DNA of 14,043 bases from Deltaproteobacteria bacterium UBA2385 (GCA_002343455.1 DDSR01000131.1:1-14043), one strand, 5' to 3'. Positions 1 to 7,438 are shown, counted from the stretch's first letter. The notes: a model not told the origin generated them from the letters alone. Numbers and translations: made by a program.

Positions 1-691
1 GCGCTGTGGAGAGCGGCGCAGGGGGAGGCGAGAGCACAGGGGGAGGCGAGAGCACGGGGGGAGGCTGGCGCTCCAGCCGAGGAGAGGCGATCGTCCGGGG
101 CAGCGGCCGTGGTCCGCTGAGCCGGCGGAGCCGCTCGGACTCGCGGGTCGGGGCCGAGCCCTCCTCGCCGGCCTCGATGATCTCCTCGGCGAGCTCGTCC
201 TCGTCCAGGCGCGGGGTGGGCATCTTCTCGATCAGGCGGGCGAGGTCGATCATGTCGATCAAGGTGGGCAGGGCCGGGTCGACCTCGCCGGTGAGGGAGA
301 TCACCTCGTCCGCGATCGGGGGCAGGATGTGGTCCTGGCCGGTCAGGGTCTCGACCTCGATCCGCAGCTCGGTCCAGACCTCGGGCTCGAGGTCGAGCAG
401 GAAGCGGTCGTCCAGGCGGCTGAGGGAGCAGCTGCGTCGGGCGCCGGGGCCGCTGGGCACATACAGCAGCACGCTGGCGCGAAGCTGGTCGGCAGAGAGC
501 TGGTCCTCGTGGCCCCGCGAGCGGGCGGGGGGGACGATCAGCACCCCCGGGCGCGCCACGCGGAGCACGGCGCGGCCCTCTTCGACCTCGTAGCGAAAGG
601 CCCAGGTCAGGGTCGAGGGCGAGGCTCGCCGGACCCATGCGCGCAAGGGGAGCGTCCTGCCGGGCTCGCCTGGGGCGGGAACAGCGCTCAT
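1..691 (-). CDS. Hypothetical protein, 3' end outside the window
   Basis: The minus strand is open from an ATG at 691 to the window edge, giving 230 residues with no stop, so the C-terminus is missing. I do not recognise the family. The protein starts MSAVPAPGEPGRTLPLRAWV and has no signal peptide or membrane segment. Residues about 15-135 alternate hydrophobic and charged residues in a way that suggests a beta-rich domain. Residues 137-180 are acidic and probably helical (LPTLIDMIDLARLIEK, then DEDELAEEIIEAGEEG). From about residue 185 the chain is basic and proline-rich and ends in a PPPVLS repeat. The start lies 5 nt after the stop of the His-tailed gene, with no clear Shine-Dalgarno sequence, so translation is probably coupled. 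It appears to be the last visible gene of the efflux operon, although nothing in its sequence ties it to efflux. That the frame is coding is well supported by codon pattern and spacing; the function is unknown. Confidence 0.72.
   Translation of the reverse strand, partial: MSAVPAPGEPGRTLPLRAWVRRASPSTLTWAFRYEVEEGRAVLRVARPGVLIVPPARSRGHEDQLSADQLRASVLLYVPSGPGARRSCSLSRLDDRFLLDLEPEVWTELRIEVETLTGQDHILPPIADEVISLTGEVDPALPTLIDMIDLARLIEKMPTPRLDEDELAEEIIEAGEEGSAPTRESERLRRLSGPRPLPRTIASPRLERQPPPVLSPPPVLSPPPAPLSTA
19..65. repeat. 18-bp tandem repeat, about 2.6 copies
   Basis: Two identical 18-bp units (19-36 and 37-54, cagggggaggcgagagca) are followed by a partial third (55-65) with one change. The unit is a multiple of three and lies inside the minus-strand gene, where it encodes repeated Pro-Pro-Pro-Val-Leu-Ser. 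It is probably a short slippage-prone proline linker. Confidence 0.8.
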
Positions 692-696
692 CCCGT

Positions 697-966
697 TCAG
701 CTTCGGCGGCCGTGGTCGTGGCCGTGATCGTGGTCGTGAGCCGGCGTCGCTTCGTCGGCGGGGGCAGCCGGTTCGGCAGCGGGCGCGTCGGGCATGGTGC
801 CGTCGCGCATATGTCGGTAGACGTCGCGCTTGGGCTTGTGGAAGGCGTTGGGCGCGTCCGAAGAGGTGTCCGCCATCCCCGAGACGAGGCGTCCGCCGAC
901 CTTGTCCATGAGCTTGTCGGTGGCTCGGCGACCGAGCTGACGAAGGAGCTTGCTGCCCAGGGCCAT
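697..966 (-). CDS. Small protein with His/Asp-rich C-terminal tail
   Basis: This is an 89-residue protein of no recognised family. I chose the ATG at 966 because GGAGG lies 4 nt upstream (971-975); a TTG at 1011 in the same frame has no comparable site. Residues 1-30 are basic and look like an amphipathic helix (MALGSKLLRQLGRRATDKLM). Residues 60-76 are rich in Ala, Pro and Glu. The tail, residues 77-86, alternates five His with Asp or Gly (HDHDHGHDHG), a pattern known from metal-binding tails of chaperones and transporters. No signal peptide or membrane segment is seen, so it is probably cytoplasmic. It follows the pump gene after 55 nt on the same strand and precedes the left-edge gene by 5 nt. 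A role in binding Ni, Zn, Co or Cu is inference from the tail only. Confidence 0.7.
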   Translation of the reverse strand: MALGSKLLRQLGRRATDKLMDKVGGRLVSGMADTSSDAPNAFHKPKRDVYRHMRDGTMPDAPAAEPAAPADEATPAHDHDHGHDHGRRS

Positions 967-1021
967 GGGACCTCCAGCCCGGAACCTACTCCCCTTGGAC
1001 GGCCGGGACAATGCCTGCGGC

Positions 1022-4000
1022 TCAGAGAAGACCGGCGGCGACCTGGAGCTGGATGGCGGCGAGGTCCAGGTTCATGCGCTCGCGGAGCAGGCCGATGCGC
1101 GCCCGGTCCAGGCCCAGCGAGGCGTCGCTGACCTCCAGCCAGGTTGCGGAACCGGCCTGGAAGGCGCGCTCGGCGAGCAGGACGTTCTCCTCGGCCAGGG
1201 CGAGCTCGGCCTCGACCGCGCTCAGGCTGGCGCGGGCCCGCTCCAGCTCCTGCCATGCGTTGCGGACCGCCTCGCGCACCTCCTGCTGCTGACGCTGGTG
1301 GGAGAGGTCCGCCATCCGCACCATGCTCTGCTGCTCGCCGAGCTGGGAGAGGCGCAGGCCGCCGTCCCAGAGGGTCCAGTTTGCCTGGAGCACGACCATC
1401 CAGGTCCAGTTCTGGCCGGTGAAGCCGGAGACCTCGGACCAGGCCTCGGTGAAGCGGGCGTCGATCACCGGGAGGAAGCCCAGGGCCTTGCTCTGGTAGG
1501 AGTTGCGGGCGATGCGGGTCCGCAGCTCGGCGGCCTGCAGATCGCTGCGCTGGACGAGGGCGTCGGCCTCGGCGGAGGAGAGGGTGGCGGGCAGCGCCGC
1601 GGCGGCCGAGGGCAGCACGGGCTCGGAGTCGGCGGGCAGCCCGGTCAGGCGGTGGAAGGCCTGGCCGGCGGAGACGAGCGAGGACTGCGCCTGGGCGCGC
1701 TCGCGCTCGGCCTGGGCGAGGCTGAGGCGGGCCTGGACCATCGCCCGGGCCGGGGCGAGGCCCGCGGCGACCTGCCGCTCGGCGAGGCTGAGGTGGCGCT
1801 CGGCCGCCTGGACCGCGGCGTCGGCCAGGGCTCCCCCTTCGCGGGCGAGGGCGAGGCCGTAGAAGGCCTGGGCCACACCGGCGCGGACCTGCTGCTGGCG
1901 GGCGCGCTCGTCGAGGCGGGCCGCCTCGGCCGTCTTGTAGGCCGCCGAGAGCAGCGGCACGGCCTCTCCGTTGAAGAGCGGCTGCACCACGCTGAAGTTG
2001 GCGGCGGCCTGGCGCTTCTGCTGGATGACGGTCGGATCGGCGCTGAAGCCCTCGCCCAGCAGGGGGAGCAGGTCCTCGGGGATCATCGAGGCGAAGTCGA
2101 GGACCGCCTCGTGCTGGTTGAAGGTGTAGGTGGCGTTCGCGCTCACCTTGGGCTGGATCAGGGCCCAGGCCTGTCCGGGGCGGCTCTCGGCCTGGCGGGT
2201 CTGCTCGGCGATGATGGCCAGGTCCAGGTTGGACTCCAGGGCCGCGCCCCAGGCCTGCTCCAGGCTGACCGTGCCGGCAGCGGCAGGGCCCGAGGCCAGC
2301 AGGCCGAGGCCGGCCAGCAGCAAGGCGATGGTGCTGGAGGCCGCCACGCTCGCCTCGGAGGCCCGGGAGCGCCGGGAGAACAGCCGCCCGAGGCGGTCGG
2401 TGAGGTCCTCCCGGATGGAGTAGAAGGTCGGCACCATCACCAGGGTCAGGACGGTGGCGAAGGTCAGGCCGAAGATGACGGCGATCGCCATCGGGCCCCA
2501 CCACTCGGCGCTGGGGCCGCCCAGCAGCACCCGCCCGCGGCCGAAGTCGATGGTCAGCCCGATCGCCATCGGCACCAGGCCCAGGACGGTGGTCACCGCC
2601 GTGAGCATGACCGGGCGGAAGCGGGTGATGCCGGCTTGGACGATCGCGTCGTTGAGCAGCACGCCCCGTGCCCGGAGCTGGTTGATGTAGTCGATCAGCA
2701 CGATGGCGTTGTTGACGACGACGCCGGCCAGGGAGATCACCCCCAGGCCGGTCATGATGATGCCGAAGGGGGTGCCGGTCAGGATCAGCCCCCACAGCAC
2801 GCCGACCAGGCTCAGCACGACGGTGAAGAGGATGATGAACATCGTGCTGAAGCGGTTGAACTGGCTGACCAGGACGACGGCGATCAGGGCGACGGCGACC
2901 ATGAAGGCCCAGCTCAGGAACTCCTGGGCGGCCCGCTGCTCGTCGTCGGCGCCTCCCAGCCGCAGGGCGATGCCGTTCTCGAGCTCGCCGCCGGCCTGGA
3001 TCTCCCCGAGCCGCTTCTCGACCGCCTCTCGCACGGCGTTCTCGTTCTTGCCGGGCTCGACATCGCCCTCGACCGTGACCACCAGCCGCTGGTCGATGTG
3101 CCGGATCGAGCCCGACCCGCCGATCATCGAGGCGGTGGCCACCGTGGAGAGGGGGACGGCGAAGGTGCTGGGGCTGGTGTCCTCGCGGCCGGCGACCCGC
3201 AGGTTGAGCACGGACTGCAGGTCGGACTTGTAGCGGGGGTCGAGCTCGACGACGATGTCGTACTCCTCGGCGCCGTCGCGCAGGGTGCTCGCCTTGTTGC
3301 CCGCGATGGCGGTGCGCACGTCGTTGGCCACCTGGACCGTGCTGGCGCCGATGCGCTTGGCGGCGCCCCGGTCGATGCGCAGGCGGACCTCGGGCCGACC
3401 GACCCGGTAGTCGTCGGAGAGGTCGGTGACCCCGTCGATCCGCGCAAGCTCGCGCTGGACCATCTGGGCGGCGCGGCCGACCTCGTGGAAGTCGTCGCCG
3501 CTGACCTCGACCGAGATCGGCTTGCCGACCGGGGGGCCCATGCGCTCCTGCTCGACGGTGATCTCCGCCCCGGGGATCAGGGAGGTCGCCGCGCGCAGGC
3601 GGTCCAGGGTCCGGAAGGTGCTCTCCAGGCGGGGCGGGTCGCCCTCGTCGGCGTTGTTGGGGTGCGGCGGGAAGTCGACCGTCAAGCGGGCCTGGTTGCT
3701 GGCGGCCTGGGCGCCCGCCATGGGGTTGCCGCTGCCCGAGACGCCCGACTCGGCCACGAAGACGTCGATGTTGGGCTCGGCCAGCAGGATCTGCTCGATC
3801 TCCCGCACCACCCGATCGGTGGCCTCGATGTCGGCGCCGTCGGCCAGCCGGACGCTGATGGTGGCGCGATCGGGCTCGACGTTGGGGAAGAACTCGGTGC
3901 CGTGGTTGAGGAAGCCGTAGGCGACGAAGGTGAGGATCAGCGAGGCGAAGCCCATGAAGGCGCTGAGGTAGCGGCGCCGGATCGACCACTCCAGGAGCTG

Positions 4001-5533
4001 ACGGTAGGCGACGAGGACGGCGGTGCTGCCGGGCAGGCGCGTGGGCTTGGCGGCCCCCTCGGCGTCGGGGGCGCGGCGGGGCCCCAGGTGCGCCGTCGCC
4101 ACCGGCATGACGACCAGGGCGACCACGAGGGAGCTGATCAGGACGATGATGATCGTCTTGGGCATGTAGCCCATGAACTGGCCCATGATCCCGGTCCACC
4201 AGATCAGCGGCAGGAAGGCGACCACGGTCGTCGCCGTCGAGGAGATGACCGCCTGGGCGACCTCGGCGGTGCCGTCGATCGAGGCCTCGACGATGTCCTT
4301 GCCCTCCTCCATGTGGCGGTAGATGTTCTCGACGATGACGATGCCGTTGTCGACGAGCATGCCGAGCGCCAGGATCAAGCCGAAGAGCACCACCATGTTC
4401 AGGGTGATGCCCAGGACCTGGAGGATGGCGAAGCTGGCCAGCATCGACAGCGGGATGGCCAAGGCGACGAAGAGGCTGGTCCGCAGGCCCAGCGCGAAGA
4501 CGAGCACGCCCACGACCAGGATCAGCGCGGTCAGGATGTTGTTCTCCAGCTCGCTGACCTGCCGGGCGATGTGCTCGGACTGGTCGCCCAGCACCCGGTG
4601 CTCGACGCCCTCGGGCCAGGTGGCGGCGTGCTCCTCGACGATCAGCTTGGCGGCATCGGCGATGGCCAGGATGTTGGAGCCGGTGCGCTTGGTGATGGAG
4701 ATCGAGATCGAGGGCTGTCCGGCCATCCGGGCGTAGGTGGAGCGGTCGGCGTAGCCGTCGACCACCGTGGCGATGTCGCGAATGAAGACCGGGCGGTCGC
4801 CCATCCGCTTGATCGCCACCATCCCGATCGCGTCGGCGGTGCGGAGCTCGCCGGGGACCCGCACCAGGAAGGTGCTGCCGCCAGCCTGGACCTCGCCGCC
4901 CGGGATGTTGACGTTCTCGTTGCCGATGGCGTTGGTCACATCCCCCAGGCCCAGGCCGTAGGAGGCGAGGCGCACCGGATCGACCTGCACGCGGAGCTGT
5001 CGGGTCATGCCGCCGGCCAGCTTGACGTCCAGGACGCCGTTGACCCGCTCCAGATCGTCCTGCAGATCCTCGGCGAAGCCCTTGAGCTTCTCCTCGTCCA
5101 GGTCACCGGCGATGTTGACGATCATGATCGGGAAGTCGCTGAAGCTGACCTCCTGGACGCTGGGCTCCTCGGCGTCCTCGGGCAGGTCGACCTTGGCGCG
5201 GTTGACCCGGTCGCGCACCTTCTGCAGGGCGTCCTCGATGCTGGCTTCCGGCTCGAACTCCAGGCTGATGATGGAGACGCCCTCGGCCGAGGTGCTGCTC
5301 ATCTTCTTCAGATCCGGTGTCCCGGCGAGCTCGCTCTCCAGCGGGAAGGTCACCAGGGCCTCGATGTCCTCGGGTGAGACGCCGATGTAGGGCGTGCTGA
5401 CCAGGACCACGGGGATCTCCACGTCGGGGAAGCTCTCCCGGGGCAGATCCCGGTAGGACATCCAGCCGAAGACCAGGACGGAGATCGAGAGCAGCAGCAC
5501 GGTGGCTGCGTTGCGCACGAAGAAGCGGATCAT
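1022..5533 (-). CDS. RND efflux permease fused to TolC-like outer membrane channel
   Basis: A single uninterrupted frame of 1503 residues. Residues 1 to about 1055 are a full-length RND (AcrB-type, HAE) proton-driven inner membrane permease: TM1 at about 12-27, a porter domain at 35-330, the TM2-6 block at about 335-480, TM7 at about 522-540, a second porter domain to 865, and TM8-12 at about 872-1035. Aligned by eye with AcrB, the relay positions are Asp395, Asn396, Asn941 and Thr978. Residues about 1052-1086 form a basic stretch, a hydrophobic run (TIALLLAGLGLLASG) and Ala-Ala-Ala-Gly, resembling a signal peptide with a signal peptidase I site. Residues 1087-1503 are a TolC-family outer membrane factor with long Ala/Gln/Glu-rich helical hairpins in two repeats; its length is that of a mature free-standing channel. 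The start at 5533 has a strong AAGGAG 6 nt upstream, 52 nt after the adaptor gene. The pump normally needs the adaptor encoded just upstream. The substrate cannot be read; multidrug or lipophilic compounds are likelier than metals by family resemblance. Confidence 0.95.
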   Translation of the reverse strand: MIRFFVRNAATVLLLSISVLVFGWMSYRDLPRESFPDVEIPVVLVSTPYIGVSPEDIEALVTFPLESELAGTPDLKKMSSTSAEGVSIISLEFEPEASIEDALQKVRDRVNRAKVDLPEDAEEPSVQEVSFSDFPIMIVNIAGDLDEEKLKGFAEDLQDDLERVNGVLDVKLAGGMTRQLRVQVDPVRLASYGLGLGDVTNAIGNENVNIPGGEVQAGGSTFLVRVPGELRTADAIGMVAIKRMGDRPVFIRDIATVVDGYADRSTYARMAGQPSISISITKRTGSNILAIADAAKLIVEEHAATWPEGVEHRVLGDQSEHIARQVSELENNILTALILVVGVLVFALGLRTSLFVALAIPLSMLASFAILQVLGITLNMVVLFGLILALGMLVDNGIVIVENIYRHMEEGKDIVEASIDGTAEVAQAVISSTATTVVAFLPLIWWTGIMGQFMGYMPKTIIIVLISSLVVALVVMPVATAHLGPRRAPDAEGAAKPTRLPGSTAVLVAYRQLLEWSIRRRYLSAFMGFASLILTFVAYGFLNHGTEFFPNVEPDRATISVRLADGADIEATDRVVREIEQILLAEPNIDVFVAESGVSGSGNPMAGAQAASNQARLTVDFPPHPNNADEGDPPRLESTFRTLDRLRAATSLIPGAEITVEQERMGPPVGKPISVEVSGDDFHEVGRAAQMVQRELARIDGVTDLSDDYRVGRPEVRLRIDRGAAKRIGASTVQVANDVRTAIAGNKASTLRDGAEEYDIVVELDPRYKSDLQSVLNLRVAGREDTSPSTFAVPLSTVATASMIGGSGSIRHIDQRLVVTVEGDVEPGKNENAVREAVEKRLGEIQAGGELENGIALRLGGADDEQRAAQEFLSWAFMVAVALIAVVLVSQFNRFSTMFIILFTVVLSLVGVLWGLILTGTPFGIIMTGLGVISLAGVVVNNAIVLIDYINQLRARGVLLNDAIVQAGITRFRPVMLTAVTTVLGLVPMAIGLTIDFGRGRVLLGGPSAEWWGPMAIAVIFGLTFATVLTLVMVPTFYSIREDLTDRLGRLFSRRSRASEASVAASSTIALLLAGLGLLASGPAAAGTVSLEQAWGAALESNLDLAIIAEQTRQAESRPGQAWALIQPKVSANATYTFNQHEAVLDFASMIPEDLLPLLGEGFSADPTVIQQKRQAAANFSVVQPLFNGEAVPLLSAAYKTAEAARLDERARQQQVRAGVAQAFYGLALAREGGALADAAVQAAERHLSLAERQVAAGLAPARAMVQARLSLAQAERERAQAQSSLVSAGQAFHRLTGLPADSEPVLPSAAAALPATLSSAEADALVQRSDLQAAELRTRIARNSYQSKALGFLPVIDARFTEAWSEVSGFTGQNWTWMVVLQANWTLWDGGLRLSQLGEQQSMVRMADLSHQRQQQEVREAVRNAWQELERARASLSAVEAELALAEENVLLAERAFQAGSATWLEVSDASLGLDRARIGLLRERMNLDLAAIQLQVAAGLL
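2347..2359 (-). promoter_or_regulatory. Possible internal GTG start and ribosome binding site for the channel half
   Basis: Inside the fusion gene, an in-frame GTG (Val1063, first base at 2347) is preceded by GAGG with a 5-nt gap, just ahead of the signal-peptide-like stretch. If used, it would give a separate channel of about 441 residues. Against it, that product would lose the basic residues (SRRSR) that precede the hydrophobic stretch and would fit a signal n-region. This is a suggestion only. Confidence 0.25.
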
Positions 5534-5539
5534 GCAGGG

Positions 5540-5545
5540 CTCCTT
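5540..5545 (-). promoter_or_regulatory. Strong ribosome binding site of the pump gene
   Basis: AAGGAG on the minus strand lies 6 nt before the ATG at 5533. It is the best Shine-Dalgarno match among the starts examined here and fixes the start of the permease. Confidence 0.75.
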
Positions 5546-5585
5546 GCCGGGCTTGCGCGGCAGGGTTCGTCTGGAGCGGCTGGGA

Positions 5586-6668
5586 TCAGAAGGTGACGCG
5601 GCCTGCGGTGCAGCAGACGCCGCTGCGGGCCACCAGCAGGCGGTCGCCGTCCATCAGGCTGCGGTGCCCGGTGATGACCAGGGTGTCGCCGGCGCTGATG
5701 CCCGAGTCGATGACCACCTGGTCGCCGACGACCCGGCCGGGCTGCACCGGCCGCCAGCGGGCGATCTCTCCCTCGGCCACGAAGACGCCCAGCCCGTCCA
5801 TGCGGGTGACCATCCAGTCCTGCGGGATGACCAGGGCGTTGTCCTGCAAGGTCTCGTGCAGGCTCACCCGGGCGATCATCCCGGGGAGCAGGGCCCGGTC
5901 GGGGTTCTCGACCAGGGCCTTGACCAGGAAGCTGCGGGTCTGGAGATCGGCGGCCGGGCTGATCGCCATCAGGGTCCCGCTGAAGGTGTGCGAGGTCGCG
6001 TCGGTCCGCACGCTGACGGCCATCCCCTCGCGCAGGCCCACCACGTCGCGGTCGGCCACCGACATCGAGAGCTCGACCCGGTCCAGCTCAACCAGCCGGG
6101 CGACGGGGCTGCCCGGGCCGACCACCTCGCCCTGCTCCAGGCTGAGCTGGCTGACGACCCCGGCGAAGGGGGCCCGGACCACCGCGCGCTCGGCGGCGAT
6201 CTTCGCTAGCTCGTAGCTGGACTGCGCCAGCTGGAGCTGGGTGCGGGCCTGGTCGAGCTGCTGCGGGCTGATCAGATCGCCCATGGTCTCCAGGCGGCCG
6301 ACCTCGGCCTGTGCCAGCTCGGCCTGGGCCTGGGCCTGGTCCCGGCGGGCGAGGGCGCTGCGCTGGTCGATGTTCGCCAGCGCCTGGCCGCTCTTGACGG
6401 CCTCGCCCTCCTGCACGTAGACGCGCTCGACGAAGCCGCCGGTGGCTGAGGCCAGCAGGGCCTCGCGCGCGCCGCTGACCTCGGCGGGCACCTGGATGTC
6501 GATCTCGGCCACGCCGGTCTCCAGGCGGGCGAGCTCGACGCGGACCTCGGTGACGGGGGCCGCCGCCCGGGTGGGCTCGGCTTCTTCGGAGGCTACCTCG
6601 GCGTCTGCCTGGCCGCACCCGACCAGGGTGAGCAGAACGAGGAGGGGCAAGGAGGCCGATGGTCTCAT
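5586..6668 (-). CDS. RND efflux periplasmic adaptor (membrane-fusion lipoprotein)
   Basis: A 360-residue HlyD/AcrA-family adaptor that links the RND permease to its outer membrane channel. I chose the ATG at 6668 because it yields a lipoprotein signal, MRPSASLPLLVLLTLVGCGQ, with the lipobox LVGC and lipidated Cys18; Gly at +2 does not signal inner membrane retention in the E. coli rule, so placement is open. Domains in order: first half of the lipoyl/barrel-sandwich fold (about 60-105, with FVERVYVQEGEAVKSGQALA), a coiled-coil hairpin rich in Gln/Ala (about 106-165), the second lipoyl half (VRAPFAGVVSQLSLEQGEVV), then beta-barrel and membrane-proximal domains. The start overlaps the tetR stop by 4 nt (ATGA), and the permease gene follows after 52 nt, so the three are one operon. 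An oddity is the extreme C-terminus, which ends GVCCTAGRVTF with two adjacent cysteines. Confidence 0.93.
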   Translation of the reverse strand: MRPSASLPLLVLLTLVGCGQADAEVASEEAEPTRAAAPVTEVRVELARLETGVAEIDIQVPAEVSGAREALLASATGGFVERVYVQEGEAVKSGQALANIDQRSALARRDQAQAQAELAQAEVGRLETMGDLISPQQLDQARTQLQLAQSSYELAKIAAERAVVRAPFAGVVSQLSLEQGEVVGPGSPVARLVELDRVELSMSVADRDVVGLREGMAVSVRTDATSHTFSGTLMAISPAADLQTRSFLVKALVENPDRALLPGMIARVSLHETLQDNALVIPQDWMVTRMDGLGVFVAEGEIARWRPVQPGRVVGDQVVIDSGISAGDTLVITGHRSLMDGDRLLVARSGVCCTAGRVTF

Positions 6669-7303
6669 GGGAGGTTCCGAGGGGGTGAGGCGGGGGCGAG
6701 CCCGCGAAAGAGGAGGTCGACGATTCGGGCGGGGCTGTCTTCGCTGGAAGGCAGGCCCTTGAGGGCGAGGAAGGCGCGGGAGTGAAGCGCTCCCAGCAAG
6801 GCCAGCACCGCGTCTTCGAGGTTCACGTCCTCGCGCACCTCGCCGGTGGCGATGCCCTCGGCGAAGAGGCGGAGGATGAGGGCCTGGTTGCGCTCGTGGT
6901 AGCGGGCGAAGTCGATGTCGGGCTGACCCTTGTCCGGTCGGGTCTGCATCACCAGCATCATCCGCATGGACTCGGGATCGCTGTGGGTGGCGGTGAAGAC
7001 CCCCTGGGCGAGGGCCAGGATGCGATCCCGGACCGAGCCCTTGGTCGCGCTGGCCTGGGCCACCAGGGGCAGCAGGCCGTCCAGGCACTGCTCCACCGTG
7101 GCGCGGAAGAGGGCCTCCTTGCTGCCGAAGTGATAGTAGAGCGCGGGCTTGGTGCAGCCCGCCGCCAGGGCGACCTCGCGCATGGAGGTCGGCCCGAAGC
7201 CCCGATCGGCGAACAGGCGGACCGAGACGCGAAGGATGCGCGCGCGCAGATCCTTGTCGGTCTCGGTGTCGACCTGGGGGTCGGCCTGTTCGGGGGGCGG
7301 CAT
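6665..7303 (-). CDS. TetR/AcrR-family transcriptional repressor of the efflux operon
   Basis: A 212-residue regulator. The N-terminal DNA-binding domain (about 18-65) carries the family helix-turn-helix TSMREVALAAGCTKPALYYH followed by the typical FGSKEALF. Residues 70-212 form an all-helical ligand-binding domain whose ligand cannot be read. The ATG at 7303 has GGAG 7 nt upstream. TetR proteins usually repress their own promoter and the neighbouring pump until a pump substrate binds. Here the promoter-proximal palindrome at 7320-7337 and the 4-nt overlap with the adaptor gene fit negative autoregulation of the whole operon. The first 16 residues are polar and probably disordered. Confidence 0.94.
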   Translation of the reverse strand: MPPPEQADPQVDTETDKDLRARILRVSVRLFADRGFGPTSMREVALAAGCTKPALYYHFGSKEALFRATVEQCLDGLLPLVAQASATKGSVRDRILALAQGVFTATHSDPESMRMMLVMQTRPDKGQPDIDFARYHERNQALILRLFAEGIATGEVREDVNLEDAVLALLGALHSRAFLALKGLPSSEDSPARIVDLLFRGLAPASPPRNLP

Positions 7304-7319
7304 GTGGGGGCTCCGGTAC

Positions 7320-7337
7320 TTACCGACCGGTAGGTAA
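7320..7337. promoter_or_regulatory. Palindromic operator, likely TetR site
   Basis: TTACCGACCGGTAGGTAA is an 18-bp inverted repeat with a single mismatched pair, centred on ACCGGT. Size and symmetry fit a TetR-family dimer. It lies 16 bp before the tetR start codon and covers the proposed tetR -10 box, so binding would block the efflux operon. It is also about 50 bp upstream of the -10 of the divergent lipoprotein gene and might affect that promoter. Binding by this TetR is inferred from position. Confidence 0.75.
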
Positions 7338-7358
7338 CCATGGCCCGCTGCCCGTCAA
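7331..7358 (-). promoter_or_regulatory. Putative promoter of the tetR-efflux operon
   Basis: On the minus strand, TTGACG (7358-7353; 5 of 6 to the sigma70 -35 consensus) is followed after 16 nt by TACCTA (7336-7331), a weak -10 match. The -10 lies entirely inside the palindrome, the usual layout of an autorepressed TetR promoter. Confidence 0.5.
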
Positions 7359-7363
7359 ATGCT

Positions 7364-7393
7364 TTTCCTTCGTCGCCATCAAGCTGCTACAAT
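7364..7393 (+). promoter_or_regulatory. Putative promoter of the lipoprotein gene
   Basis: TACAAT at 7388-7393 matches the sigma70 -10 at 5 of 6 positions and stands out in this GC-rich DNA. The -35 is poor (TTTCCT or TTCCTT at 7364-7370, spacing 17-18). Transcription would start near 7400, leaving a leader of about 40 nt. In that leader CGAGGG (7405-7410) and CCCTCG (7423-7428) can pair just before the ribosome binding site. Confidence 0.5.
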
Positions 7394-7438
7394 GCGCCCC
7401 ACACCGAGGGTCAGCCTCCCAGCCCTCGCGGAGATTCC

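Noticed and set aside
6..593. Plus-strand frame of 195 residues rich in Ser and Arg
   Set aside because: The composition is typical of an antisense shadow, and the minus-strand frame there has varied, protein-like composition and operon-like spacing.
950..5377. A 1475-codon open frame on the plus strand opposite the RND/channel gene
   Set aside because: It is a shadow frame created by the strong G/C third-position bias of the minus-strand gene. Its product is a low-complexity mix of Asp, Gly, His and Gln with no domain, while the minus frame is an unmistakable transporter.
7340..7438. An N-terminal extension of the lipoprotein from the ATG at 7340
   Set aside because: It would bury the lipoprotein signal behind 33 residues and run through the likely -10 box and leader; the ATG at 7439 has a ribosome binding site and a perfect lipobox position.
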